This document shows positions 1 to 8,021 of a stretch of DNA of 64,000 nt, one piece after another. Under the pieces are notes generated by a model. It ran no database searches. It worked only from the letters and a program-made list of their open reading frames with translations, and was not told the origin of the DNA. The stretch is taken from contig CALSSE010000023.1 in NCBI GenBank assembly GCA_943788935.1, forward strand, positions 34,627 to 98,626, in the 5' to 3' direction. Positions within the stretch are counted from its first letter, which is position 1; every line of letters begins with the position of its first letter. This DNA is from an uncultured bacterium. GTDB taxonomy: Bacteria > Myxococcota_A > Bradymonadia > UBA7976 > VGTA01. The position numbers and the translations under genes are program-made.

Positions 1-1211
1 CCCCCGATGGTCAACATCTCAATATCGTTCACCGAGATATCAGCCCTCCAAATCTCCTCCTTAGTCGAGAGGGAGAGATCAAGGTGGTTGACTTCGGTTT
101 AGCCAAGGCCGCTACCCAAGCCCTCACCACCGATCAGGGGATGGTCAAGGGTAAATTCAGCTACCTCTCGCCCGAAGCCGCTTGGGGTAAGCCCGTCGAT
201 GAGAGGGCTGACATCTTCGCAGTCGGCGCCTTGATTTGGGAGATGCTCGCTGGCCGACGACTATTTGAAGGTGAGAGTAATAAAGAGACCGTGCTCATGG
301 TGCGTGAGGCGGTTGTTCCCTCCCTCGACGGGATCAACCCCTACATAGATCAAGAACTAATGAATATCATCTACCGCTCTCTCGCCCGAGAACCTGATGA
401 TCGTTATTCGACCGCAAAACAGCTCGGTCAAGATATCTCGAGTTATCTCTTTAAGCATCATCTCTATGTCACTAGCTATGAGATCGCTGATCTCGTAGAG
501 AAGACTCTCTCCGAGAAGGAGAAGGATCGTAAGTTAGAGCCCTCATGGCTTGATGATGTAGGCATGGTTGAGGAACAACTGGTCCAATTTACCTCTCTTG
601 AAGACCTCCACCGAATGAGCTTTCGATCGGTTTCAGAGGAGAGCGGGATTAATAACCCCAGTCTCCTTAGGGGAGAGGACCCGCGGGGCTGGGTTGAAGA
701 GATGGGGATGAACTTCACTCCTACCCCTGTCGGTCTTAACGGAGGAGGCGCACAACTTGATCTCAGCCAAGGAGAAGGCAACGCTAAGGGTGCATTTCAG
801 CTGACCACTCAACCAACACCAAATAGTCTCGATCAGTCCCTCATGAGTCCTCAGTCAACAAGCGCGGCTCAATCAACAAGCGCGACTCAATCAACAAGCG
901 TGGCTCAATCAACAAGCGTGGCTTCCGGCTCCGCCTATCTTAGCTCAGCGAGACAAGATCCTCATCCGCAAGAAGAGAGACGAGGTCTACAGTGGTGGAT
1001 CTACCCACTCATCGCCTCTATATTAATGATGTTAGGCCTCTTAGTCGGCACCTATCTCCCCAGACTTATCGTCCCCTCCCCCTCGGTTGAGATGACTCCT
1101 ACTCCACCCGCCCCTATCGATGACCAAGAGGTTAGAGACGTTAATGCGCCGCCTATCGAAGAAGAGTCTGAAGATGATCTAATCATCGAAGGGGAGATTA
1201 ATTTTGAGTGA
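1..1211 (+). CDS. Ser/Thr protein kinase, membrane-anchored (5' truncated)
   Basis: The C-terminal part of a Hanks-type Ser/Thr kinase, predicted to phosphorylate proteins in the cytoplasm. The reading frame is open from the first bases of the window. The catalytic-loop HRD lies at nt 30-38 and the DFG metal-binding motif at 90-98, followed by a substrate-loop SPE, so the N-lobe and start codon lie upstream of the window; the GTG at 84 is not the real start. After the kinase domain comes a poorly ordered linker with four 6-residue QSTSxA repeats, then one transmembrane helix (about nt 990-1060, beginning WWIYPLIAS) and an acidic tail of about 50 residues that would lie outside the membrane. 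The stop overlaps the next gene by 8 bp, suggesting translational coupling to the methyltransferase. The kinase call is firm; substrates are unknown. Confidence 0.93.
   Translation, partial: PDGQHLNIVHRDISPPNLLLSREGEIKVVDFGLAKAATQALTTDQGMVKGKFSYLSPEAAWGKPVDERADIFAVGALIWEMLAGRRLFEGESNKETVLMVREAVVPSLDGINPYIDQELMNIIYRSLAREPDDRYSTAKQLGQDISSYLFKHHLYVTSYEIADLVEKTLSEKEKDRKLEPSWLDDVGMVEEQLVQFTSLEDLHRMSFRSVSEESGINNPSLLRGEDPRGWVEEMGMNFTPTPVGLNGGGAQLDLSQGEGNAKGAFQLTTQPTPNSLDQSLMSPQSTSAAQSTSATQSTSVAQSTSVASGSAYLSSARQDPHPQEERRGLQWWIYPLIASILMMLGLLVGTYLPRLIVPSPSVEMTPTPPAPIDDQEVRDVNAPPIEEESEDDLIIEGEINFE
852..923 (+). repeat. 18-bp in-frame tandem repeat, 4 copies
   Basis: Four adjacent 18-bp units (cagtcaacaagcgcggct-like) encode QSTSAA / QSTSAT / QSTSVA / QSTSVA in the linker between the kinase domain and the transmembrane helix. 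Unit length is a multiple of three, so copy-number change would lengthen the linker without shifting frame. Confidence 0.9.
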
Positions 1212-2667
1212 ACAGTCTCCAATCGTAAAACAGGCTTGGGACGCTCTTCAGACAGGTAAATGTGCCGAAGCTGAAACCTTATTCATTAACGCTTTTGAGC
1301 AAGACCCCAGTGATCTGAGTCTTCTCGTCGGTCTGGGGAAATCGATGATGGGTCGGGGAGCTTGGAGTGATGCAGTCGAAACTTTTAAGATGGTGCTGAC
1401 TGTAGAACAAAGCGAAGATCAGCAGAGTCAGCAAGCCCACTCCGTCTATAGCGAGCTTGCCGAGTGCTATTATCAGCTTAAAGAGACCTCTTCGTGGCTT
1501 AACGCTGCTCAACAAAGCCTTAACTTCACAACACCCACGGTAGAGCTGCTCGTTACCTTCGCTAGCCGGCTCTCCCGCATTGACCAAACCAGCGAGGCGC
1601 TACGCTACCTTAACCGAGCGCTCCGCATAGATGAAAGAGACGAGCGAATACATCGCATTTTCGCCGAAATCTACCTTAAGACCGGTGATCGCCAACGAGC
1701 GATTCAGTCGCTCAGCGCGGTCGCCGCCATTAACCCTCATAATGTACAAGCGATCAATAAGCTCAGTGAGCTACTGAATCAGAGAGTCCCCACTTGGCAC
1801 TTCCCGATGATGAACGACCTCCCCCGTAATCAAGCTTTTGAAGAGGCTATTATCGCTCGGCTAGAACCCGGAGATACAGTGCTTGACATCGGCTGTGGCG
1901 CAGGTCTGTTATCCTTAATGGCAGCGCGAGCGGGCGCTGAACGAGTCATCGCTGTAGAGAGTGAACCAGAGGTGGCAGACGCCGCTGAAGAGATCTTTAA
2001 ACTCAATGGCTACGAAGACGACATTCAGCTGGTTCGTGGTCGTTCAACCTCATTACAGGTTGGCGTCGACCTACCCAATAAAGCAGACCTCTTAGTGAGT
2101 GAAATTTTTGACGTCAGCTTACTCGGTGAGGATGCGCTCAATACCTTTCGCCATGCCCAAGAGAACCTCCTCAAGCCACAAGCAAAAGTGATCCCAGCTC
2201 AAGCTCGGGTGTGGTGTGCTCTCGTCGAGAGCGATGAGTTACGCGCTCGGTTCCATGTGGATGACTCCTGTGGTTTCGATCTCAGCGTCTTTAACCGTCT
2301 CCGTGACCCGCGGGTCTTACAGCTTGATCTAAGGCGATTTGATTATCAAATGTTAACCGAACCTACTCTCGTCGCTCACTTCGACTTTGAAGCGCCTATT
2401 GAGATGATGGGTCAAGCGCTCACCGCCGCTACAGTGAGTACCGCAGGCAGGGCCGACGGCTTTATCTTCTGGTATGACCTCGTTCTCGCTCCCGAGACCG
2501 AAGAGCGAGGAGAGATCACCCTCTCTACAGCTCCTGAGCAAGAGAACACTCATTGGCTTCAAGGCTTCTCTCCTTGCTATGGGGAGGCCAAACACCTCGA
2601 AGAAGGCTCCCTCGCTCACCTTCTCTGCGGGTATCGTCGCTTTCTTTTGTGGCTCCAACTGCTCTAG
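1204..2667 (+). CDS. TPR-containing protein arginine methyltransferase (PRMT7/PRMT9-like)
   Basis: Predicted SAM-dependent protein arginine N-methyltransferase. Residues about 5-190 are TPR-like helical repeats. The catalytic part begins with a PRMT-type VPTWHFPMMND segment (196-205), then SAM-binding motif I DIGCGAG (228-234) and acidic E252. The double-E loop SEIFDVSLLGE puts E300 and E309 nine residues apart, as in eukaryotic PRMTs, and a THW-loop triad is present at T449-H450-W451. This set distinguishes it from ordinary small-molecule methyltransferases, and the TPR plus PRMT order recalls PRMT9. The TTG start is chosen because an AAGGGGAG ribosome site precedes it by about 8 nt. It overlaps the upstream kinase gene by 8 bp, so kinase and methyltransferase are probably co-translated. 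The stop codon lies in a 9-bp tandem repeat. Substrate unknown; activity is inferred from motifs. Confidence 0.87.
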   Translation: MSEQSPIVKQAWDALQTGKCAEAETLFINAFEQDPSDLSLLVGLGKSMMGRGAWSDAVETFKMVLTVEQSEDQQSQQAHSVYSELAECYYQLKETSSWLNAAQQSLNFTTPTVELLVTFASRLSRIDQTSEALRYLNRALRIDERDERIHRIFAEIYLKTGDRQRAIQSLSAVAAINPHNVQAINKLSELLNQRVPTWHFPMMNDLPRNQAFEEAIIARLEPGDTVLDIGCGAGLLSLMAARAGAERVIAVESEPEVADAAEEIFKLNGYEDDIQLVRGRSTSLQVGVDLPNKADLLVSEIFDVSLLGEDALNTFRHAQENLLKPQAKVIPAQARVWCALVESDELRARFHVDDSCGFDLSVFNRLRDPRVLQLDLRRFDYQMLTEPTLVAHFDFEAPIEMMGQALTAATVSTAGRADGFIFWYDLVLAPETEERGEITLSTAPEQENTHWLQGFSPCYGEAKHLEEGSLAHLLCGYRRFLLWLQLL

Positions 2668-2687
2668 TGGCTCTAGTGGCTCTAGTG
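2661..2687 (+). repeat. 9-bp tandem repeat spanning the methyltransferase stop codon
   Basis: Three perfect copies of gctctagtg, with a degenerate continuation to about 2710. The first copy contains the TAG stop of the upstream gene (2665-2667), so further in-frame stops occur at 2674 and 2683. In the +1 frame the same DNA reads as a Ser/Gly-rich tail that stops at 2717-2719. Confidence 0.85.
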
Positions 2688-2817
2688 GCTCCGGCTGCTC
2701 TAGTGGCTCCTATGACTAGAGCGATTCATCTCTCTCAACTCTCGCCATATGGGCATTAAGAGCGCTTCTCTGCTCTACTCGGCCACCTCATGGCTCTCCT
2801 TCAAGGAATATCACGTT

Positions 2818-3705
2818 ATGTCTGCGCTCAGTCAGATCATCTTCTTTACAACGCTCATCGGCACCCCGCTCATCCTCATATTTAATGTTAAGGTCGCTCT
2901 CATCTTAATGCTGACCGCTAACCTCTCTGGACTCATCTCACTCTCTTTAAAATCATTGAAGATAGAGGGGAAATCACGGAGCGTTCATTGGTGGGTATGG
3001 TCTGTCCATGGTTTATTAATGATCGCGGTCTATATGGCGATCTTTGGTGTCGCTAACATCGTTGGTTCTGGGCGCAAGTTCTCAGCACGTATGGCGGTCT
3101 CTACTCTCCGAACTCTTCACTGGGCAGAGCGTCAATGTACCCACTCACTAGACCGAGTCTGTACGATCGGCGAGATGAAGCTCGAGACCCCTGCTGAGGG
3201 TTTAAATACCGCGCTACTTCGCACTGACTTCCATCGAGTGATAGAGGGGGCTAATGGTCAGCCTATTCGCCCTCCAGCGGATGAGCAGAGAGTCGCAGAA
3301 GAATTTGGTCGACTCGGTCAGTATTTGATCATGCTTCGACCGATACCCGATCGAGGAGAGCGCTCATGGATCGCTTATACTTGGCCGGCGACGGACCCCA
3401 CCTTGCAGGCTTTTTGTATCGATGACCGAGAAGAGATTCTTGAGTTACCTATCAACGATCAAGGTCAGGCGTATTACCTTGGTCTCGATCGACGACCAAA
3501 GGCCACAGCCTGCCTCGGAGCCCTCCACCTAGACCCAAACCCGCCGCTCACTCCCGATCAAGAAGCCGCGATCGCTAACGGAGAGAAGCCTCCTGCCCAC
3601 ACTCATATCGGTAAAGACCAGAGAACTTGGCGACGTTGGCGAGGTAAGCGAACTAGGATCTCTAAGTCCAAAACTCCGCTCCCAGCACCGGTCAAAAATC
3701 CATAG
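2818..3705 (+). CDS. Membrane protein with a pilin-like C-terminal domain, function unknown
   Basis: Three hydrophobic segments occupy the first 85 residues (about 5-23, 25-45 and 58-82 from this start). They are followed by a soluble domain containing an AVSTLRTLHWAE stretch and, later, an FGRLGQYLIML...WIAYTWPAT...AFCIDDREE pattern. That order resembles the pilin-like globular domains found in many deltaproteobacterial hypothetical proteins, where a helix with an AE motif precedes a tyrosine/glycine-rich sheet. The resemblance is by eye only. The Lys/Arg-rich C-terminus is probably disordered. I chose ATG 2818 because AAGGA lies 10 nt upstream; an in-frame ATG at 2749 would add 23 residues but has no visible ribosome site. 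It is convergent with the next gene, whose stop is 1 bp away. Confidence 0.7.
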   Translation: MSALSQIIFFTTLIGTPLILIFNVKVALILMLTANLSGLISLSLKSLKIEGKSRSVHWWVWSVHGLLMIAVYMAIFGVANIVGSGRKFSARMAVSTLRTLHWAERQCTHSLDRVCTIGEMKLETPAEGLNTALLRTDFHRVIEGANGQPIRPPADEQRVAEEFGRLGQYLIMLRPIPDRGERSWIAYTWPATDPTLQAFCIDDREEILELPINDQGQAYYLGLDRRPKATACLGALHLDPNPPLTPDQEAAIANGEKPPAHTHIGKDQRTWRRWRGKRTRISKSKTPLPAPVKNP

Positions 3706-3706
3706 G

Positions 3707-4621
3707 TCAGTTGACCTTCTCACAGATATAAACCAGAGACTCATTCCCCTCGACGACCGGTCCTCCCTCAAAATCCCCTGAGCAGTGAAGCGTCTTAAAC
3801 CCTGAGACCTCGAGCAGCAGAGCTAACTCTTGGGGATAGTAATAACGGTGTGAGAGTTGAATACTGTGATGTTCGGGAGCCTCACTGGGCTCACCAATGG
3901 GTGGATCAACACGATCATAATAAAACCAAACTTGGTTAAGCTGACGAAGATGATCGTAAGCGCTCTGCTCACTGTAATTGTAAGTCGCTCCCCATGTCGG
4001 ATGCTTGAAGTCTACACCTTGGAAACGAGCAAAGGCTGGTCGGTTGAGATACTCAAAGTCAGGCATGAGTACGTCAAAGACCAATAAGCCTCCAGGCTGC
4101 AAATGTTCATGGACTGTCTTTAGACAAGCTCTCGCGTCCTCAAGCGTATACATATGTTGCAGAGCATTGAAGGGGAGCGAGATCAGCGGAAAGGTCTCCC
4201 CTAGCTCAAAGGTCCTCATATCTCCTTGTACTAGTCGGAGAGAGCCTCGCTTCGCTTTCGCGAGTCTCTGCCTTCGCTCCTCGGCGACCCTCAACATGCC
4301 CTCATGAAGATCGACCCCGATCACCTTCGCCCCTGCTCGAACAGCGGGGGCAGCGATCCTCCCTGTACCGACTCCCAACTCAACACACCACCCTTCCGCT
4401 TCGAGATACCTATCGGTGTAATATTTGACATCTTCACGACGACTCTTGAACTCATAATCGTAATAATGAGGGTCTTCATAAAACTGAGTCGTCCCTGCAT
4501 GGAGATCAAACCCCTCATCGCCTCCTCGTTCATCAACGGTCTGATCACGGTTAGATTGAACAGCGCCCTCGGATTCTTCTATCGATGTCTGTTTCATGTG
4601 TTCACGATCTGCTGTTGGCAT
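3707..4621 (-). CDS. Class I SAM-dependent methyltransferase
   Basis: A 304-residue Rossmann-fold methyltransferase. Motif I is ELGVGTG (residues 81-87), followed by the acidic ribose-binding residue in VIGVD (D104). Downstream, LVQGDMR, FPLISLPFNALQHM and LKPGG-type (here LQPGGLLVFDVL) strands fit the Methyltransf_25 / Methyltransf_11 families. Such proteins often methylate small molecules or metabolites; nothing here fixes the acceptor. The first 45 residues are polar and probably disordered. An AGGAGGAT Shine-Dalgarno immediately upstream supports the start. It diverges from the AlbA_2 gene across a 148-bp region that carries an inverted repeat. Confidence 0.85.
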   Translation of the reverse strand: MPTADREHMKQTSIEESEGAVQSNRDQTVDERGGDEGFDLHAGTTQFYEDPHYYDYEFKSRREDVKYYTDRYLEAEGWCVELGVGTGRIAAPAVRAGAKVIGVDLHEGMLRVAEERRQRLAKAKRGSLRLVQGDMRTFELGETFPLISLPFNALQHMYTLEDARACLKTVHEHLQPGGLLVFDVLMPDFEYLNRPAFARFQGVDFKHPTWGATYNYSEQSAYDHLRQLNQVWFYYDRVDPPIGEPSEAPEHHSIQLSHRYYYPQELALLLEVSGFKTLHCSGDFEGGPVVEGNESLVYICEKVN

Positions 4622-4677
4622 CTATCCTCCTGTCTATCTCTACAATGAGCGACTCATCTCTGATGTATACAGAGCGT

Positions 4678-4700
4678 TGTGAAATTGGAAATATTTCACA
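4678..4700. promoter_or_regulatory. Inverted repeat, candidate operator in a divergent promoter region
   Basis: Perfect 8-bp arms TGTGAAAT and ATTTCACA separated by 7 bp. It sits between two divergently transcribed genes, just upstream of a TATGAT -10-like hexamer (4724-4729) for the + strand gene. No T-tract follows, so it looks like a protein-binding site rather than a terminator. The cognate regulator is not evident. Confidence 0.5.
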
Positions 4701-4769
4701 CATAGGGTAACTCTCTGCTAGTTTATGATATGTCAACTAATCTAACCGAAACTTAAAGTCGAGCAGATC

Positions 4770-5819
4770 ATGAGCCCAAGATATGCTTTAGATCATCGGG
4801 AGATTTTAGAAGAGACCGATACCAAAGCCCCCACGGAGAGTTGGTCTCAAAGGCGCTTAGAGCAGCTAGATCCTTACGAGCATGACTTCCAGGAATTTAA
4901 ATCGTCTGAGTGGTTAGTACAAGACGGAGAGCTCCAATCAGACTTCCCGCTGTTACTCAGTAAACAAGTCTCTGCCTTCACTAATGGTGCAGGGGGGATT
5001 CTCGTCATCGGGATAAGGGACAATGGAACCCTAGATCAAGGTGTGAACGCTCATCTTAAGGGGGGAACTCGTGAATGGTTAGAGGATATCGTCTCTACCT
5101 CGGTGACCCCGACACTTCATCGTTTCAATGTCTATGAGGTCCTTCTAGAGCATAACGCTCCTCAAGACCCTCCTCAAGACCCTCATCGAGACCACACCTC
5201 TGAGTCACGAGCGATCTATATACTAGACCTCCCACGCAGTGATGATGCCCCTCACCAAGCGAAAGATCATCGCTATTATCTACGCATCGCAGGCAAGTCT
5301 AGGCCGATGAGCCATTTACACCTCGAGGATGTTATCCGTCGCAATAGCCTCCCTCGAGTAGACATCTCAAGACTCGGCCCTTATGGAGAGGCGGAGGTTG
5401 ATCTCCATGACGAACGTGGCCCAAGATCCTTTGTTATGCTAAGAGCGTTTCTCCATAACCAAGGGAGAGTGATGGCTAAACATGTAGGCATAGAGCTCAC
5501 CCTCCCTAGGGTCTTCATCGGTAAAGAAGTACGAGCGAGAATGGATATTCTCGATCAAACTCACTTCACCCAACGCCCCGGAGAGGGCGCTTTTTTCCGC
5601 TACCACCCAACACCTCTCTTCCCTACCCAAGAGGTGTTCGCTCTCTGTATTTGGGTCTGTATCCATCGTAACAACATCAACGCCCTTAAGAGCGATGCAT
5701 TATTAAAATGGTCTGTATATGCAGGAGATGCAGTCCCCACTAAAGGTAACGTTAGCTTAAGCTCTTTCCCGGCAGTCCGTCAGGCGATGGAATGGATAGA
5801 TACTCAAACCGACCCATGA
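4770..5819 (+). CDS. AlbA_2 (Schlafen-type) domain protein
   Basis: Residues about 38-195 match the AlbA_2 / Schlafen AlbA_2 fold: an opening E-F-K-S motif, then a helix leading to SAFTNGAGGILVIGIRDNG, the characteristic glycine-rich core, and a later YYLRIAGKSRPM segment. Members of this family are annotated as putative nucleic-acid-binding or ATP-binding transcriptional regulators. The C-terminal half (about 200-349) is a beta-rich domain with no family that I recognise. No winged helix-turn-helix module typical of longer relatives is apparent. The ATG at 4770 lacks a strong ribosome site but is the first in-frame start after the intergenic region. Biological role unknown. Confidence 0.75.
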   Translation: MSPRYALDHREILEETDTKAPTESWSQRRLEQLDPYEHDFQEFKSSEWLVQDGELQSDFPLLLSKQVSAFTNGAGGILVIGIRDNGTLDQGVNAHLKGGTREWLEDIVSTSVTPTLHRFNVYEVLLEHNAPQDPPQDPHRDHTSESRAIYILDLPRSDDAPHQAKDHRYYLRIAGKSRPMSHLHLEDVIRRNSLPRVDISRLGPYGEAEVDLHDERGPRSFVMLRAFLHNQGRVMAKHVGIELTLPRVFIGKEVRARMDILDQTHFTQRPGEGAFFRYHPTPLFPTQEVFALCIWVCIHRNNINALKSDALLKWSVYAGDAVPTKGNVSLSSFPAVRQAMEWIDTQTDP

Positions 5820-5900
5820 CTCTTATACTCTCAATATTAAGAGATACTCCCAATATTAAACAAGTAAGTGCCGCTTATCCCCTTCTCGAGGTTTCACACT

Positions 5901-7997
5901 ATGACATACTTGACCGCTGTTCCTTGGCGAACTTTCAAGAGTGATTTATTCACTCTCATGATCATTCTCAGCTGCAGTCTGTCCTCATTTCAACAGGGAG
6001 AGGCAAGAGACCTTCAATGGCAGAAGTCAGACGCTCAAAGCGCGGTGAGTGTTCGTCGGGTAAAAGGAGATGCCATCGCGGTGAGGCAACGACTGATCAG
6101 TGAAGGTCCCAACAATCACAAGGCGATCACCGAGCTCTCTCACCTCACTAGCGGCTGCGCGCTGACCTTACATTGGAAACTCTCCGATCCCTCATCGACG
6201 TCATCTACCAGCGACCACTTAGCGCTCTCTTCTATTCAACGCGGCTCTAGAAGATTAGCGAAAAAGATCAGCGCGGAACGGTGGCCCAAAGGTCAAGGTA
6301 AGACGAGGAGCGCGAGTGTTGAGCTCACTCTCCCTCATGATATCATCCTCAGTGAGGTGCAGTGGCATCGCTGTGGCTGGGGTCCACAACGTCACCCTTC
6401 GCAGAGCGCAACAGCGAATCAAAAAAACAGCGCTAAACCTACGCTCCCGTCGGGGGCCAAGAGCAGTAAGGCCGTAGGCTTAGGGGCCCTCTTGGGTCAA
6501 GAGAACATCAAAGAGTCTCTCTTAGAGACTGAGCTCAAAGGATCAAACCTTGTATTGAACAGTGACTATTGGGCATTTTCTGTGGTGTTGGAGAGTCAAA
6601 TCAAACCGATAAAAACCGATACTGGGTGGCGTTGGGGTAGTCCATCACCCTCTAAAGGAGAGCAGAGCGCGCTTAAACTCAGAGCCCACATCGTTCATGC
6701 TGCACCCGACCTCACTCCGATTCAACAATCGACGAGTGACCTCACTCCTCACTCCACCCTCAAAGAGTGGGAGGTCCTATTAGACTTACTCAGCTATCAA
6801 GAAGGAGTGATCGATGGTCTCGGGTCCAATGGCGTCACTCGTGAGTGGGCAGCGCTACTGATGATGGCGGTCTTACCGATCGACCACTTCTCTAAGTTTA
6901 GTCCTGAATGGTGTGAAGCGGCCCTCATAGGTGCGATCCGTTCACTCCCTGCTTGGCCACATATCTTCCGAGCCTATAAACGACCGATGAAGCCGCTTGA
7001 TGGTCGATTAATTCTCCCAATCGCCCTAGAGCGCTATCTACTTCACCACCCTCAAGGACAAAAGCGTCTCCCCTCTTTCTTACAGAGAAAAGTACAAGGG
7101 ATCGCCATCACTTCAGTGATTAAGCGCCATCTCCAAGACATGATCAGTCGAGTCGCATTCTTCGCTAACCGTCCCTCTAAAAAACATCTAATCTCCATCA
7201 ACCGAGATCTCGCTGATGAAGTTCAAGAGGGTGAGCTACACTATAGCTTTACAGAGAGCGTAGCCTTAGTCCCTAAGTCACTCAGCGCGATCACTAAGCT
7301 CCTCACCGACAAACGAGTAAAAGCCTCACTAGGGGCAGCGATCGGTCTTAAGCTAAGATCGGAGAGGCTTCAAGAGGTATGGACTCGAGAAGCACGATCA
7401 TTCTTTGGGAGGCAACTTGAAGTCTATGAGGCGAGAGCTCGCATCGAGAATTGGGGACGTTTTCTGGAGCTCCCCATCCCCGATGCGCCCGCGCTCGCCA
7501 TTAAAAAGGATATTAAATATTACAATGCTCTACTCAATGAGGACCCTCCCTTTATAGACGCTTATAGCGGCCTTGATATGCTCTGGGGACAGCATGAGGA
7601 CACTCAATTTGTACGCCTCCTCAATACCATGCGTCCCTTCCCTGCGGGGATCGTAACCGCAACAGGGGTGATCAACGCTAACAAGTTACCCTTTGTGGGA
7701 GAGATTAGCCCCATTTCTTCTGAGCGCCTCACTCCTAATATGGGGGCTGCTGCGCTATGGATATATGCCTTAAATCGACAACTGAAGCGTCAGTGGCCTT
7801 ATAAGCTCATCATAAAGCTCGAAGATGCTCGCGCAGGCATTTGGTCGGCGATCAGCGCGCCTAATATTGATGATCGCACCGCTCTCTCACCTTGGCAAAA
7901 CCCATTGCTTAGCGTCTTTGATGCCACCGCTCTCTTTATTACTGAACCTCCTCCCATTGAGGCTCGCCAAGGCGTCAACGCTAAAGACCTCCGCTAG
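5901..7997 (+). CDS. Exported protein of unknown function
   Basis: About 698 residues with no domain that I recognise. From ATG 5901 the protein begins with a plausible Sec signal peptide: basic RTFK, a hydrophobic core LFTLMIILSCSLSS, and a likely cleavage after GEA. The mature part has a Ser/Thr-rich N-terminal third and a mainly helical C-terminal two thirds with several arginine-rich amphipathic helices, and few cysteines. An in-frame GTG at 5868 would add 11 residues, but the CGAGG site 11 nt before 5901 favours the shorter form. It is convergent with the molybdoenzyme gene with a 24-bp gap. Location in the envelope is inferred from the signal peptide only. Confidence 0.7.
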   Translation: MTYLTAVPWRTFKSDLFTLMIILSCSLSSFQQGEARDLQWQKSDAQSAVSVRRVKGDAIAVRQRLISEGPNNHKAITELSHLTSGCALTLHWKLSDPSSTSSTSDHLALSSIQRGSRRLAKKISAERWPKGQGKTRSASVELTLPHDIILSEVQWHRCGWGPQRHPSQSATANQKNSAKPTLPSGAKSSKAVGLGALLGQENIKESLLETELKGSNLVLNSDYWAFSVVLESQIKPIKTDTGWRWGSPSPSKGEQSALKLRAHIVHAAPDLTPIQQSTSDLTPHSTLKEWEVLLDLLSYQEGVIDGLGSNGVTREWAALLMMAVLPIDHFSKFSPEWCEAALIGAIRSLPAWPHIFRAYKRPMKPLDGRLILPIALERYLLHHPQGQKRLPSFLQRKVQGIAITSVIKRHLQDMISRVAFFANRPSKKHLISINRDLADEVQEGELHYSFTESVALVPKSLSAITKLLTDKRVKASLGAAIGLKLRSERLQEVWTREARSFFGRQLEVYEARARIENWGRFLELPIPDAPALAIKKDIKYYNALLNEDPPFIDAYSGLDMLWGQHEDTQFVRLLNTMRPFPAGIVTATGVINANKLPFVGEISPISSERLTPNMGAAALWIYALNRQLKRQWPYKLIIKLEDARAGIWSAISAPNIDDRTALSPWQNPLLSVFDATALFITEPPPIEARQGVNAKDLR

Positions 7998-8021
7998 ATC
8001 TCTATGAATCATCGATGACAG

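Noticed and set aside
2474..2719. Frame ending in a Ser/Gly/Cys tail
   Set aside because: Shadow of the methyltransferase gene; noted only because a +1 shift near the repeat would use its tail.
7998..8021. ATCGAT-N7-ATCGAT repeat between convergent genes as a terminator
   Set aside because: Only 6-bp arms and no T-tract; not convincing.
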